Source: Flavisphingomonas formosensis
GTDB lineage: Bacteria; Pseudomonadota; Alphaproteobacteria; Sphingomonadales; Sphingomonadaceae
Assembly (NCBI RefSeq): GCF_009755815.1
Contig: NZ_WRPK01000002.1
Location: 62,001 to 126,000, forward strand
Reading direction: 5' to 3'
Length of the DNA: 64,000 bases
The position numbers and the translations under genes were made by a program. Each line of letters begins with the position of its first letter. Position 1 is the first letter of the stretch. This document shows positions 25,388 through 33,300 of this stretch, one piece after another. The notes under the pieces were generated by a model. That model searched no databases. It worked only from the letters and a program-made list of their open reading frames with translations, and was not told where the DNA came from.

Positions 25388-27256
25388 ATGATGTCGGAAC
25401 GGTATCGCGCAACCTACGAGCGCAGCATCGTGGATGCCGAGAGCTTCTGGCTCGACGCGGCGAAGGCGATCGACTGGATCGCGCCGCCGCGCACGGCCTG
25501 GTCCGATCGATCGGGCTGGTTCGCCGGCGCGACGCTGAACAGCTGCTACAATGCGGTCGACCGCCATGTCGCCGCCGGTCGTGGCGGCCAGACGGCGTTG
25601 ATCTACGACAGTCCGGTCACGGGCACGATCCGTCATTACAGCTATGTCGAGCTGCTCGACCAGGTGAGCGCTACCGCCGGCATGCTGGAGCGGCTCGGCG
25701 TGGGCAAAGGCGATCGCGTCGTCCTCTACATGCCGATGATCCCCGAAACGGCGTTCGCCATGCTCGCCTGCGCACGGCTGGGCGCGATCCATTCGGTGGT
25801 CTTCGGCGGCTTCGCTCCGCCCGAGCTCGCCAAGCGCATCGACGATGCCCGGCCGCGCCTGCTACTGACCGCCTCCTGCGGCATCGAGGGCAGCCGGCAG
25901 ATTGCCTACAAGCCGCTGGTCGATCAGGCGCTGGCCCTCGCCGCCCATGCCGTCGAGCATGTCGTGGTGATGCAGCGGCCGATGCTCGCCGCCGAGCTCA
26001 CCGCGCCGCGCGATCTCGACTGGTCCAAGCTGCTCGCCGATTCCGAGCCCGTGTCCTGCGTGCCGGTGGCGGCCGAGGATCCGCTGTACATCCTCTACAC
26101 GTCGGGAACGACGGGCACGCCCAAGGGCGTTGTTCGCGACAATGGCGGCCACGCCGTCGCGCTGACCTGGAGCATGCGGCACATCTACGGCATCCGGCCG
26201 GGCGACGTGTTCTGGGCGGCATCCGACGTCGGCTGGGTCGTCGGGCACAGCTATATCGTCTACGGGCCGCTGATCGCGGGCGCGACGACCATCCTGTTCG
26301 AAGGCAAGCCCGTCGGCACGCCCGATGCCGGGACCTACTGGCGCACCATAGCGCGCCACGGCGTGGAAATCTTCTTCACCGCGCCGACGGCGATGCGCGC
26401 GATCCGCAAGGAGGATCCCGACGCCCGGCATCTCAAGGCCATCGGCACCGGCAACTTGCGCGCCGTCTTCCTGGCCGGGGAGCGGGCCGATCCGGACACG
26501 CTGGCCTGGGCCGAGGCGGTGACGGGTCTGCCGGTGATCGACCATTGGTGGCAGACCGAGCTCGGCTGGCCGGCGGCGGCCACCTGTTTTGGGCTCGGCG
26601 ACACACGCCGCCGTCGCGGCAGCGCCGGCTTTCCCGTGCCGGGATATGTTTTCGATATCCTCTCCGACGAGGGCACGCCGGTGCCGGCCGGCGACACGGG
26701 CCATGTCGTGCTGAAGACGCCGCTGCCGCCCGGCTGCTATCGCAGCCTGTGGAACAACCCGGCCGGCTATGCAAAATCCTTCGCCACCTTCGACGGCTAT
26801 TATGAGACCGGCGATGCAGGCCATGTCGATGGCGACGGCTTCGTGAACATCATGGGCCGGACCGACGACATCATCAACGTCGCCGGCCACCGGCTCTCGA
26901 CCGGCCAGATGGAACAGATCGTAGCGAGCCAGCCGGAGATCGCGGAATGCGCGGTGATCGGCGTGGACGATGCACTGAAGGGCATGGTGCCGGTCGCATT
27001 CGCCGTCACCAAGGCAGGGATCGAGGCGGACGGCGCGCTGCCCGATGCGATCGTCGCGCGCGTCAGGGCCGAACTGGGTGCGGTGGCGGCGTTGCGCGAG
27101 GTGCACGTGGTGCGAGCCTTGCCCAAGACGCGTTCCGGGAAGATCCTGCGTGCCGTGCTGCGCTCGCTCGCCAATGGCAAGGATGTGGCGACCCCGCCCA
27201 CGATCGAGGATGCCGATGTACTGACCGAGTATCGACGGCTCTTCCGCCTGGGCTGA
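25388..27256 (+). CDS. Acyl-CoA synthetase, propionate/acetate-CoA ligase type
   Basis: The roughly 622-residue AMP-forming ligase activates a short-chain acid to its acyl-CoA. It opens with the ACS N-terminal domain (RYRATYERSIVDAESFWLDA). The P-loop YTSGTTGTPKGVV lies near residue 237, HWWQTELGWP near residue 385, and the C-terminal PKTRSGKILRAVLR near residue 582 carries the catalytic Lys. Length and the sequence after the P-loop (AASDVGWVVGHSYIVYGPL) fit PrpE/ACSS3-like enzymes better than Acs, so propionate is the favoured substrate. ATG 25388 was chosen; GGGGAGG lies just before it and ATG 25391 or 25379 are alternatives. The Pat-like GNAT gene precedes it and the FnrL gene follows. Confidence 0.92.
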   Translation: MMSERYRATYERSIVDAESFWLDAAKAIDWIAPPRTAWSDRSGWFAGATLNSCYNAVDRHVAAGRGGQTALIYDSPVTGTIRHYSYVELLDQVSATAGMLERLGVGKGDRVVLYMPMIPETAFAMLACARLGAIHSVVFGGFAPPELAKRIDDARPRLLLTASCGIEGSRQIAYKPLVDQALALAAHAVEHVVVMQRPMLAAELTAPRDLDWSKLLADSEPVSCVPVAAEDPLYILYTSGTTGTPKGVVRDNGGHAVALTWSMRHIYGIRPGDVFWAASDVGWVVGHSYIVYGPLIAGATTILFEGKPVGTPDAGTYWRTIARHGVEIFFTAPTAMRAIRKEDPDARHLKAIGTGNLRAVFLAGERADPDTLAWAEAVTGLPVIDHWWQTELGWPAAATCFGLGDTRRRRGSAGFPVPGYVFDILSDEGTPVPAGDTGHVVLKTPLPPGCYRSLWNNPAGYAKSFATFDGYYETGDAGHVDGDGFVNIMGRTDDIINVAGHRLSTGQMEQIVASQPEIAECAVIGVDDALKGMVPVAFAVTKAGIEADGALPDAIVARVRAELGAVAALREVHVVRALPKTRSGKILRAVLRSLANGKDVATPPTIEDADVLTEYRRLFRLG

Positions 27257-27368
27257 AGGACGCCCCCCTCGCGTGCCATCCGTACATCTGCGGATAGAGG
27301 GCCGGCCGCGGAACGCCGATCAGGCCCCTTGCGAGCGGGGCGTTTCCCGCATCAGATGGGGGTGATCG

Positions 27369-28097
27369 ATGTTCGAAACTGCCGGCACGACACGGGATGC
27401 GGACGAAACAGCGGATAGCACGCACGGCTGCGAATCCTGCGGCGTGCGTGCCCGCGCGATCTGCTGCTCGCTCGATGGCGCGGCGCTGGCCGAGCTGCAT
27501 CGGCTCGGGCGTCGGGTGCATGTCCGCCGCGGCCAGACACTCTTGTGGGAAAGCGACGAATCGGTCCTCGTCGGCAATGTACTGGAGGGCATGTTCAAGC
27601 TGTCGACGATGACGAGCGACGGGCGCGAGCAGATCGTCGGCATCGTCTTCCCGTCCGATTTCATCGGCCGCCCCTTCGGCCGGGACAGCCAGCAGACCGT
27701 GACGGCGCTGACCGACGCCAGCATCTGCGTGTTCCGCCGCGGCGCGTTCGACGGCTTCGCCGAAGAGCACCCCGGCATCCAGCAGGCCTTGCTCCGCCGC
27801 ACATTGGACGAGCTGGACCGCGCGCGCCGCTGGATGCTGCTGCTCGGCCGGATGACTGCCACCGAGCGTGTGGCGAGCCTGCTGGTCGAAATGGCCGACC
27901 GGCTGGGCGGCGCGAGCGGCAGGGAGATCATGCTGCCGCTCAGCCGCCAGCAGATGGGCGACCTCCTCGGCCTCGCCATCGAGACGGTGAGCCGCGCGAT
28001 GACCCGGTTCAAAGATGCGGGCGTCATCGCCTTGCCAGGCGGCCGGCGGCTCGCCGTGCGCGACCGGGCCGGGCTGCGGCGACTGGCTTCTGCCTGA
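27369..28097 (+). CDS. fnrL: Crp/Fnr family oxygen-sensing regulator (FnrL type)
   Basis: The 242-residue regulator has the N-terminal cysteines C21, C24, C32 (plus C33) and a later C120 in ASICVFRR, the set needed for an oxygen-labile [4Fe-4S] cluster. A cyclic-nucleotide-like barrel follows, then a dimer helix. The C-terminal helix-turn-helix SRQQMGDLLGLAIETVSRAM contains E-T-V-S-R, the FNR recognition residues for TTGAT half-sites. Such half-sites occur at 24483 and 28882. This supports control of the small membrane protein, ompW and hemN by this protein. No FNR box is seen in front of its own start. Confidence 0.93.
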   Translation: MFETAGTTRDADETADSTHGCESCGVRARAICCSLDGAALAELHRLGRRVHVRRGQTLLWESDESVLVGNVLEGMFKLSTMTSDGREQIVGIVFPSDFIGRPFGRDSQQTVTALTDASICVFRRGAFDGFAEEHPGIQQALLRRTLDELDRARRWMLLLGRMTATERVASLLVEMADRLGGASGREIMLPLSRQQMGDLLGLAIETVSRAMTRFKDAGVIALPGGRRLAVRDRAGLRRLASA

Positions 28098-28100
28098 TCG

Positions 28101-28131
28101 CCGGTCCGCGGGGTCACGTCCCGCGGACCGG
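28101..28131. terminator. Bidirectional terminator between fnrL and ompW
   Basis: CCGGTCCGCGGG (28101-28112) and CCCGCGGACCGG (28120-28131) form a perfect 12-bp stem with a 7-base loop. It occupies the 41-base gap between two convergent stop codons, so it can terminate both transcripts. Confidence 0.75.
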
Positions 28132-28138
28132 ATCCGCC

Positions 28139-28798
28139 TCAGAACCGCATGCCGAAGCCCATGCCGAAGACGAGCGGATCGAGGTGGACGCGCACACGCT
28201 CCGTGCCGAGTGCAGCCGTATCGATCGTCGCCTTGGTGCGGATGTCGATATATTTGACATCGAAATTGACGAAGGTCCGCTTGCCGACCGGCACGTCGAC
28301 ACCCGCCTGTAGCGCATAGCCGACGCTGTCCTTGAGCCCGACCTTGGACTTGCCGACCGCATCTTCCAGCGCGCCGGAGGCCTTTTCCGAATAGAAGATG
28401 GTGTAGTTCACGCCCGCACCGACATAGGGCCGGATCGGCCCGTCGGGCAGGATATGATACTGCAAGGTCAGCGTCGGCGGCAGCACCCAGCTCGACGCCA
28501 GCCGCCCGATCGATCCGGTGGTGCCCGACCGCCCGGAGACATGATGCTTGGTCGTCGCCAGGATGAGCTCGGCACCGACATGCTTGGTAAACATGTAGGT
28601 GAAGTCCAGCTCCGGCATCACCGCATCGTTCACCTTCACCTTCTCGCCCGGAAAGCTCGGCCCGATGCTGCCGGAGCTTTCATTGGGCGCGACGACGATG
28701 CCGCGCAGGCGTACCAGCAGGTCGCCCTGCTCGGCATGAGCGGGCGCCGCCGCCATCGCGGCGGCCGCGATCAGACCCAGCGGCCAAATGCGTTTCAT
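28139..28798 (-). CDS. ompW: OmpW family outer-membrane protein
   Basis: The 219-residue protein forms a small eight-stranded barrel that lets hydrophobic compounds cross the outer membrane. ATG 28798 (GGAAAGGGATAG upstream) starts a signal peptide cut after APAHA. Features are the N-terminal GDLLVRLRGIVVAPNES, the DFTYMFTKHVGAELILATTK hairpin, LPPTLTLQYHI, GAGVNYTIFY and a final Phe. In E. coli ompW is controlled by FNR, which fits the FNR-type boxes upstream here. Confidence 0.93.
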   Translation of the reverse strand: MKRIWPLGLIAAAAMAAAPAHAEQGDLLVRLRGIVVAPNESSGSIGPSFPGEKVKVNDAVMPELDFTYMFTKHVGAELILATTKHHVSGRSGTTGSIGRLASSWVLPPTLTLQYHILPDGPIRPYVGAGVNYTIFYSEKASGALEDAVGKSKVGLKDSVGYALQAGVDVPVGKRTFVNFDVKYIDIRTKATIDTAALGTERVRVHLDPLVFGMGFGMRF

Positions 28799-28859
28799 GA
28801 CTATCCCTTTCCGTCTTGTCGTGACGGAGCCTGTCTGGACCGTCGTCAGCGTTGACGCC

Positions 28860-28873
28860 TTGACCCCCGCCAA
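28860..28873. promoter_or_regulatory. Degenerate FNR box (ompW side)
   Basis: TTGAC-CCCC-GCCAA has one good and one imperfect half-site. Its centre is 22 bases, two helical turns, from the perfect box at 28882-28895 and about 68 bases from the ompW start codon. It may let FnrL act on ompW. Confidence 0.45.
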
Positions 28874-28881
28874 ATCCGCGC

Positions 28882-28895
28882 TTGATCCCGGTCAA
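28882..28895. promoter_or_regulatory. FNR/FnrL box between ompW and hemN
   Basis: TTGAT-CCCG-GTCAA matches the FNR consensus pattern TTGAT-N4-RTCAA in both halves. It lies 35 bases before the hemN start codon and 84 bases from the ompW start, and so could serve both. The regulator with the matching recognition helix is encoded 0.8 kb away. Confidence 0.8.
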
Positions 28896-28929
28896 AGGCG
28901 GAGCGGCGCAGCATTGCTAGGCAAGGCGC

Positions 28930-30249
28930 ATGTGGCCCTATCGACCCGATCTGCTCGCCCGCGCCGTGCCGCGCTACACGAGCTACCCCACCGCCGCCGA
29001 ATTCCATGGCGGCATCGGCGAAGCGGATATGCGCCAGGCGATCGCCGCCATTCCCGCGGGCGAGCGCGTCTCGCTCTACGTCCACATCCCCTATTGCCGG
29101 GAGATTTGCTGGTATTGCGGCTGCAACACCGGCGCAGCCAACCGGTCGGGCCGCCTCGCCGCCTATCTCGACGCTCTGGACAGGGAGATCAATCTGGTCG
29201 GCGCGCTGTTGCCCGCCGGGGTGGAGACGGTGCGCATCGCCTTCGGCGGCGGCAGCCCCAACGCGCTGTCGCCGCTGCAGTTCGCCCGGCTGGTCGATCG
29301 CCTCGTCACCCGTTTCCGCGCCGCTGGAGCGACGCTTTCGATCGAGCTCGACCCGCGGACCCTGGATGCCGCCTGGATCGACACGATCGGCGCGATCGGC
29401 ATCGCCCAGGCCAGCCTCGGCGTGCAGAGCTTCGCGGCGCATGTGCAGCGGGCGATTGGCCGGGTCCAGCCGCCGGAGCTGATCGCGCACGCCACCGCGG
29501 CGCTCCGCGCGGCCGGCGTCCGATCGCTCAACTTCGACCTGATGTACGGCCTGCCCGACCAGTCCGCCGCCGATTTCGACGAGACGCTGGAGCAGGCGGA
29601 GGCACTGGCGCCAGACCGGCTTGCCATATTCGGTTATGCACATCTGCCCGCGCTGCTGCCGCGCCAGCGCCGTATCGACGGCGCGGCGCTACCGGACGGC
29701 GAAGCACGCTTCCGCCAGGCCTGGCGCGCGTGGGACAGGCTCACCGCCGCCGGCTATCGGCCGATCGGCTTCGATCATTTCGCGCGGCCGGGCGATCCGC
29801 TGGCGATAGCGGCGTCCGCCCGGCAGCTGCGCCGCAATTTCCAGGGCTTCACCGAGGATCAGTGCGAGACGGTGATCGGCCTCGGGGCCAGCGCGATCAG
29901 CCGCTTCCCCGGTTTGCTCGCCCAGAATGAGAAACTCGCCGGTCGCTATCGCATGCGCGTTTCGGCAGGGCGTCTCGCCACACAGCGCGGGACGGCCCGG
30001 AGCGCGGACGACCGGCGGCGCGGCGCGGCCATCGAGCGGCTGCTCTGCATCGGATCGGCCCGGATCGACGACGACCTGATCGAGCCGGCCTGGGCGATGC
30101 TGCGCCCTTATGCGGAGGCGGGATTGGTGCTTCGCGAAGGCAATCGGCTGATCGTGCCACAGGAGGGCCTGCCCTATGCCCGCAGCATCGCGAGCGGCCT
30201 CGACGCCTATCGCAACCAGAGCAGCGGCACGTTCAGCCGCGCGGTGTGA
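28930..30249 (+). CDS. hemN: Oxygen-independent coproporphyrinogen III dehydrogenase
   Basis: HemN is a radical-SAM enzyme that makes protoporphyrinogen IX without oxygen, for haem synthesis under low oxygen. The 439-residue protein starts with the HemN-type PRYTSYPTAAEF. The cluster motif YCREICWYCGCNT (CxxxCxxC, followed by GCNT) lies near residue 57. FGGGSPNALSP and the ELDPRTLD, QSFAAHVQRAIGRVQP and NFDLMYGLPDQ stretches follow. True HemN differs from HemW in this GCN tail after the cysteines. An FNR box 35 bases upstream indicates induction at low oxygen. Confidence 0.95.
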   Translation: MWPYRPDLLARAVPRYTSYPTAAEFHGGIGEADMRQAIAAIPAGERVSLYVHIPYCREICWYCGCNTGAANRSGRLAAYLDALDREINLVGALLPAGVETVRIAFGGGSPNALSPLQFARLVDRLVTRFRAAGATLSIELDPRTLDAAWIDTIGAIGIAQASLGVQSFAAHVQRAIGRVQPPELIAHATAALRAAGVRSLNFDLMYGLPDQSAADFDETLEQAEALAPDRLAIFGYAHLPALLPRQRRIDGAALPDGEARFRQAWRAWDRLTAAGYRPIGFDHFARPGDPLAIAASARQLRRNFQGFTEDQCETVIGLGASAISRFPGLLAQNEKLAGRYRMRVSAGRLATQRGTARSADDRRRGAAIERLLCIGSARIDDDLIEPAWAMLRPYAEAGLVLREGNRLIVPQEGLPYARSIASGLDAYRNQSSGTFSRAV

Positions 30250-30330
30250 GGGAGCCGCGCCCGGCGAACGAAATATCCGCCTGCCCTCCCTGCGAACGGT
30301 TATGGCATTTCCGCTGGTCGATTCGGCGCT

Positions 30331-30364
30331 TTTCTTCTTCGTCACCCCAGCGGACGCCGGGGCA
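30331..30364. repeat. Copy of the CGTCAYCCCAGCGGA repeat
   Basis: TTTCTTCTTCGTCACCCCAG then CGGACGCCGGGGCAT, matching the copy at 9582-9610 in inverse orientation and the core at 4200-4225. It lies between the convergent hemN and DUF815 stops. Confidence 0.55.
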
Positions 30365-30368
30365 TCAG

Positions 30369-31187
30369 TTAAACCGCCTTGCCCTCGCGTCCGGCCAGCT
30401 CGACCACATATTGCCAGGCGACCCGGCCGGACCGGCTGCCGCGCTGGGTGGCCCAGCTGATCGCGTCCTGCGCGTCGAAGACGAGGCCGAGCTCGCGCGC
30501 ATAGCCCTCGACCATCGCGACATAGGTCGCCTGATCGCAGACGTGGAAACCAAGGCTGAGGCCGAAGCGATCGGCCAGCGCCAGCTTGTCGTCCACGACG
30601 TCGCGCGGATTGATCGGGCTGTCCTGCTCGCGCAGATCCCGCGCGACGATGTGGCGGCGATTGGCCGTGACGTAGAGCCGCGCATTGGCCGGCCGCGCCT
30701 CGGCGCCGCCTTCCAGCAGCGAGCGCAGCAGGCGCGGGGCGGAGCTGCCCTCCTCGAAGCCGAGATCGTCGATGAACAAGATGAAGGCGCGCGGCTGGCC
30801 GGCGATCAGCGCGAACAGCGCGGGCAGGGATTCGAGATGCTCGCCCGCCACCTCGATCAGCGCGATCGCCGCACCCTCCCCCTGGAGCGCGCCGACGCTC
30901 GCCTTGACCAGCGCGGACTTGCCGGCGCCGCGCGATCCCCACAGCAAGATGTCGTGCGCCGCGTGACCGGCGGCCAGGCGGCGGCTGTTCTCGAGCACCG
31001 CCGCCTTCTGCGCGTCAATTCCGGTCAGCAGCGGCAGGGCCAATGGCCGGAAGGAGCGCGCCGCCACGAGCGCACCATCGCGCCACACATAAGCGGGATG
31101 CGCCAGCGGATCGGCCGGCTGAGGCGGCGGCGGCGCAAGCCGTTCGAGCGCGGCGACAATGCGGGTGAGAGCGTCTGCAGTATCCAT
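30369..31187 (-). CDS. DUF815 family P-loop ATPase
   Basis: The 272-residue AAA-type protein has Walker A in LLWGSRGAGKSALVKA near residue 70 and Walker B in FILFIDDLGFEE near residue 120. Downstream, YVTANRRHIVARDL and DDKLALADRFGLSLGFH are the sensor-like DUF815 motifs. The biochemical role of DUF815 is not established. It starts at ATG 31187 (GGGGGCAGCC upstream; an ATG at 31199 is also in frame), 38 bases after the prsT stop, so it may be the last gene of the prs operon. Confidence 0.88.
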   Translation of the reverse strand: MDTADALTRIVAALERLAPPPPQPADPLAHPAYVWRDGALVAARSFRPLALPLLTGIDAQKAAVLENSRRLAAGHAAHDILLWGSRGAGKSALVKASVGALQGEGAAIALIEVAGEHLESLPALFALIAGQPRAFILFIDDLGFEEGSSAPRLLRSLLEGGAEARPANARLYVTANRRHIVARDLREQDSPINPRDVVDDKLALADRFGLSLGFHVCDQATYVAMVEGYARELGLVFDAQDAISWATQRGSRSGRVAWQYVVELAGREGKAV

Positions 31188-31225
31188 GGCTGCCCCCATA
31201 AGCGAGCGAGCCGCGGGAGAGAAGA

Positions 31226-33265
31226 TCAGTAGCGGGCGATGAGCGCCTCGGCCTTCGCGCGATCCTGGAAGCCGGGCAGCGCAAGTGCCGCCTGCGCCGC
31301 CGCCTTGGCCTGGGCGCCCGCGCCGGTCGCGGCATAGGCCTGGGCGAGGTGCCAACGAACGCCGGCATCGCGTGGAGATTGGCCGGCCGCCTTCCTTAGC
31401 AGCGCGAGGCCCTTTTGCCGGTCCCGGCCGGTCTGGAACAATATCCAGCCATAGGTGTCACCCACTGCCGGATTGGCGGGCGCGAGATCATAGGCCTTGC
31501 CGGCATAGACCAGCGCCTGATCCATGCGAACTGCGCTGAAATAGGCCCAGGCCAGGTTGTTGAGCAGTGCCGCATCGCGATCGCCGAGCCGCCCGCGCAG
31601 CGATTCGAGGATGTTGATCGCCTTGTCCCACTGCCCGTTGGACAGCATCACGTCGGCCGCGAGCAGTTGCGCCGGCACGTCCTGCGGATTCTGACTGAGA
31701 AACAGATTCAGCACTTCGACCGCGCCCGCCGAATTACCTGCCCGGCGCAACGCATCGATCAGGCGCAGCGCTACCGGCTCGGTGAAGCTGATGTTGGCGG
31801 CATCGCGATAGGCGGTCGCCGCGGCTGCATAGTTGCCGGTCGCGACATAGGCATCGCCGACCAGCACATGCGCCATCGGTGCGCCGCGATTGCGCGCCAG
31901 CAGCGCCTGCGACACATCAAGCGCCTCCGCCCCCTGATCGGCACGCAGCAGCGCCGCGATCAGTGCGATTTGCGTCTTGGTGTCCCCGGGGTTGGCGACG
32001 GCCGCCGCGCGGAGCGCCGCCAACTGACGGGGATCCGCGACGACATCGAGCGGGCTCGGCTCGGCACGCGTCGGAATCGCGGCCCGATCGAGATAGAGCG
32101 CCGCATCCTTGCGCTGCCCCTGCCGCTCGAGCGCGCGGCCGACGATGGTCAGCGTATAGGTATCGGCGTCGGGCCTGTCGGCGATCGGACGCAGCGTATC
32201 GATCGCGGATGCATCGTCGCCCTGCCGCCACTGCGCGGCGCCCATCAGCCGGCGCGCCTTCATATTCTCCGGCTGCATCCCCACCAGCCGCGCCAGCTTG
32301 TCGATCGCCTGCTCGTAATTGCCGGTCTGATATTCGATGGCTCCCGCAAGCAGCAGGGTGGCGGGCAGATCGTCGAGCTTGCCGTCGGTCCGCTGCAGCA
32401 GGCTGCGCGCCAGTGTCCAGTTGCGCGCCCGGGCGGCCAGCACCGCCTGCAGATAAAAGGCCATGGGATTGCCCGGCCGGATCGCGAGCACCTGGCGCGT
32501 GGTCGCCAGCATCGCCCGGGAACGGCCGATATCACCCAGCGTCGCGGCCTTTTCCAGCAGCGCATCGAGATTGTTCGGATCGATCGCCAGCATGCGATCG
32601 AACCAGGGCAGCGCCGCGGTCAGGCCATATTGGGTGCGGACGAGTTGCCCTTTCAGCAGCAGTGCCTCGACATTGCGCGGATCGAGGGCGACGGCCCGGT
32701 CGGCCGCGTCCACAGCGCCTGCCGTCTCGCCATTCTCGATGCGGAAATGGCCGATGTCGGTCCAGACGGCACTGTTGCGCGGCGACAGGCGAAGGGCGAG
32801 GTTGAGCTCGGCGGTCGCCGCATCGTCATTGTCGAGCGAAAGCTGCGCCATGGCGCGCACCCGCGCCGCCCACACCGCGAAACGGCCCGGCACATGGCTC
32901 GGATCGGCCTCGTCGATCGCATCCTGGGGCCTGTCCTGCAGCAGATAGGCATTGGCCATGAGATGGCGAATATCGTCCGCGGCGATGCCGCTGTCGCGCG
33001 CGCGGCCGAACTCCGCCTCCGCCGCCACACCGTCCTTCAGCGCCAGATAGACGCGCCCTTGCAGCACATGCGCGATCGCGTTGTGCGGATCGGCCTTGAT
33101 CGCATTGAGCAGCACGACCCGCGCGGCCGGGACGTCACCCGCCTTGAAGCGGCCATAGGCCTTGCGGAACAGCGCCATCGAATCGGCGCGGCCATCCGCC
33201 TGCGCCGATTGCGGCATGGCGGACAAGGCCAGGATGACCCAGGCGAAAACGAGGCGGATCCTCAT
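31226..33265 (-). CDS. prsT: TPR-repeat protein, PrsT-like (PEP-CTERM system)
   Basis: The 679-residue exported protein has a signal peptide (MRIRLVFAWVILALSAMPQS, cut near AQA) and then tetratricopeptide repeats along almost its whole length, seen in units such as ARVVLLNAIKADPHNAIAHV and AVALDPRNVEALLLKGQLVR. Its position directly after prsK and prsR matches the PrsT protein of exosortase/PEP-CTERM gene clusters. It probably scaffolds EPS secretion or senses export in the periplasm. No lipobox Cys is present, so it would be soluble or signal-anchored. Confidence 0.82.
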   Translation of the reverse strand: MRIRLVFAWVILALSAMPQSAQADGRADSMALFRKAYGRFKAGDVPAARVVLLNAIKADPHNAIAHVLQGRVYLALKDGVAAEAEFGRARDSGIAADDIRHLMANAYLLQDRPQDAIDEADPSHVPGRFAVWAARVRAMAQLSLDNDDAATAELNLALRLSPRNSAVWTDIGHFRIENGETAGAVDAADRAVALDPRNVEALLLKGQLVRTQYGLTAALPWFDRMLAIDPNNLDALLEKAATLGDIGRSRAMLATTRQVLAIRPGNPMAFYLQAVLAARARNWTLARSLLQRTDGKLDDLPATLLLAGAIEYQTGNYEQAIDKLARLVGMQPENMKARRLMGAAQWRQGDDASAIDTLRPIADRPDADTYTLTIVGRALERQGQRKDAALYLDRAAIPTRAEPSPLDVVADPRQLAALRAAAVANPGDTKTQIALIAALLRADQGAEALDVSQALLARNRGAPMAHVLVGDAYVATGNYAAAATAYRDAANISFTEPVALRLIDALRRAGNSAGAVEVLNLFLSQNPQDVPAQLLAADVMLSNGQWDKAINILESLRGRLGDRDAALLNNLAWAYFSAVRMDQALVYAGKAYDLAPANPAVGDTYGWILFQTGRDRQKGLALLRKAAGQSPRDAGVRWHLAQAYAATGAGAQAKAAAQAALALPGFQDRAKAEALIARY

Positions 33266-33300
33266 GAAACCGGGCCTAGCGGCGAATGGTTAATCCAAAC

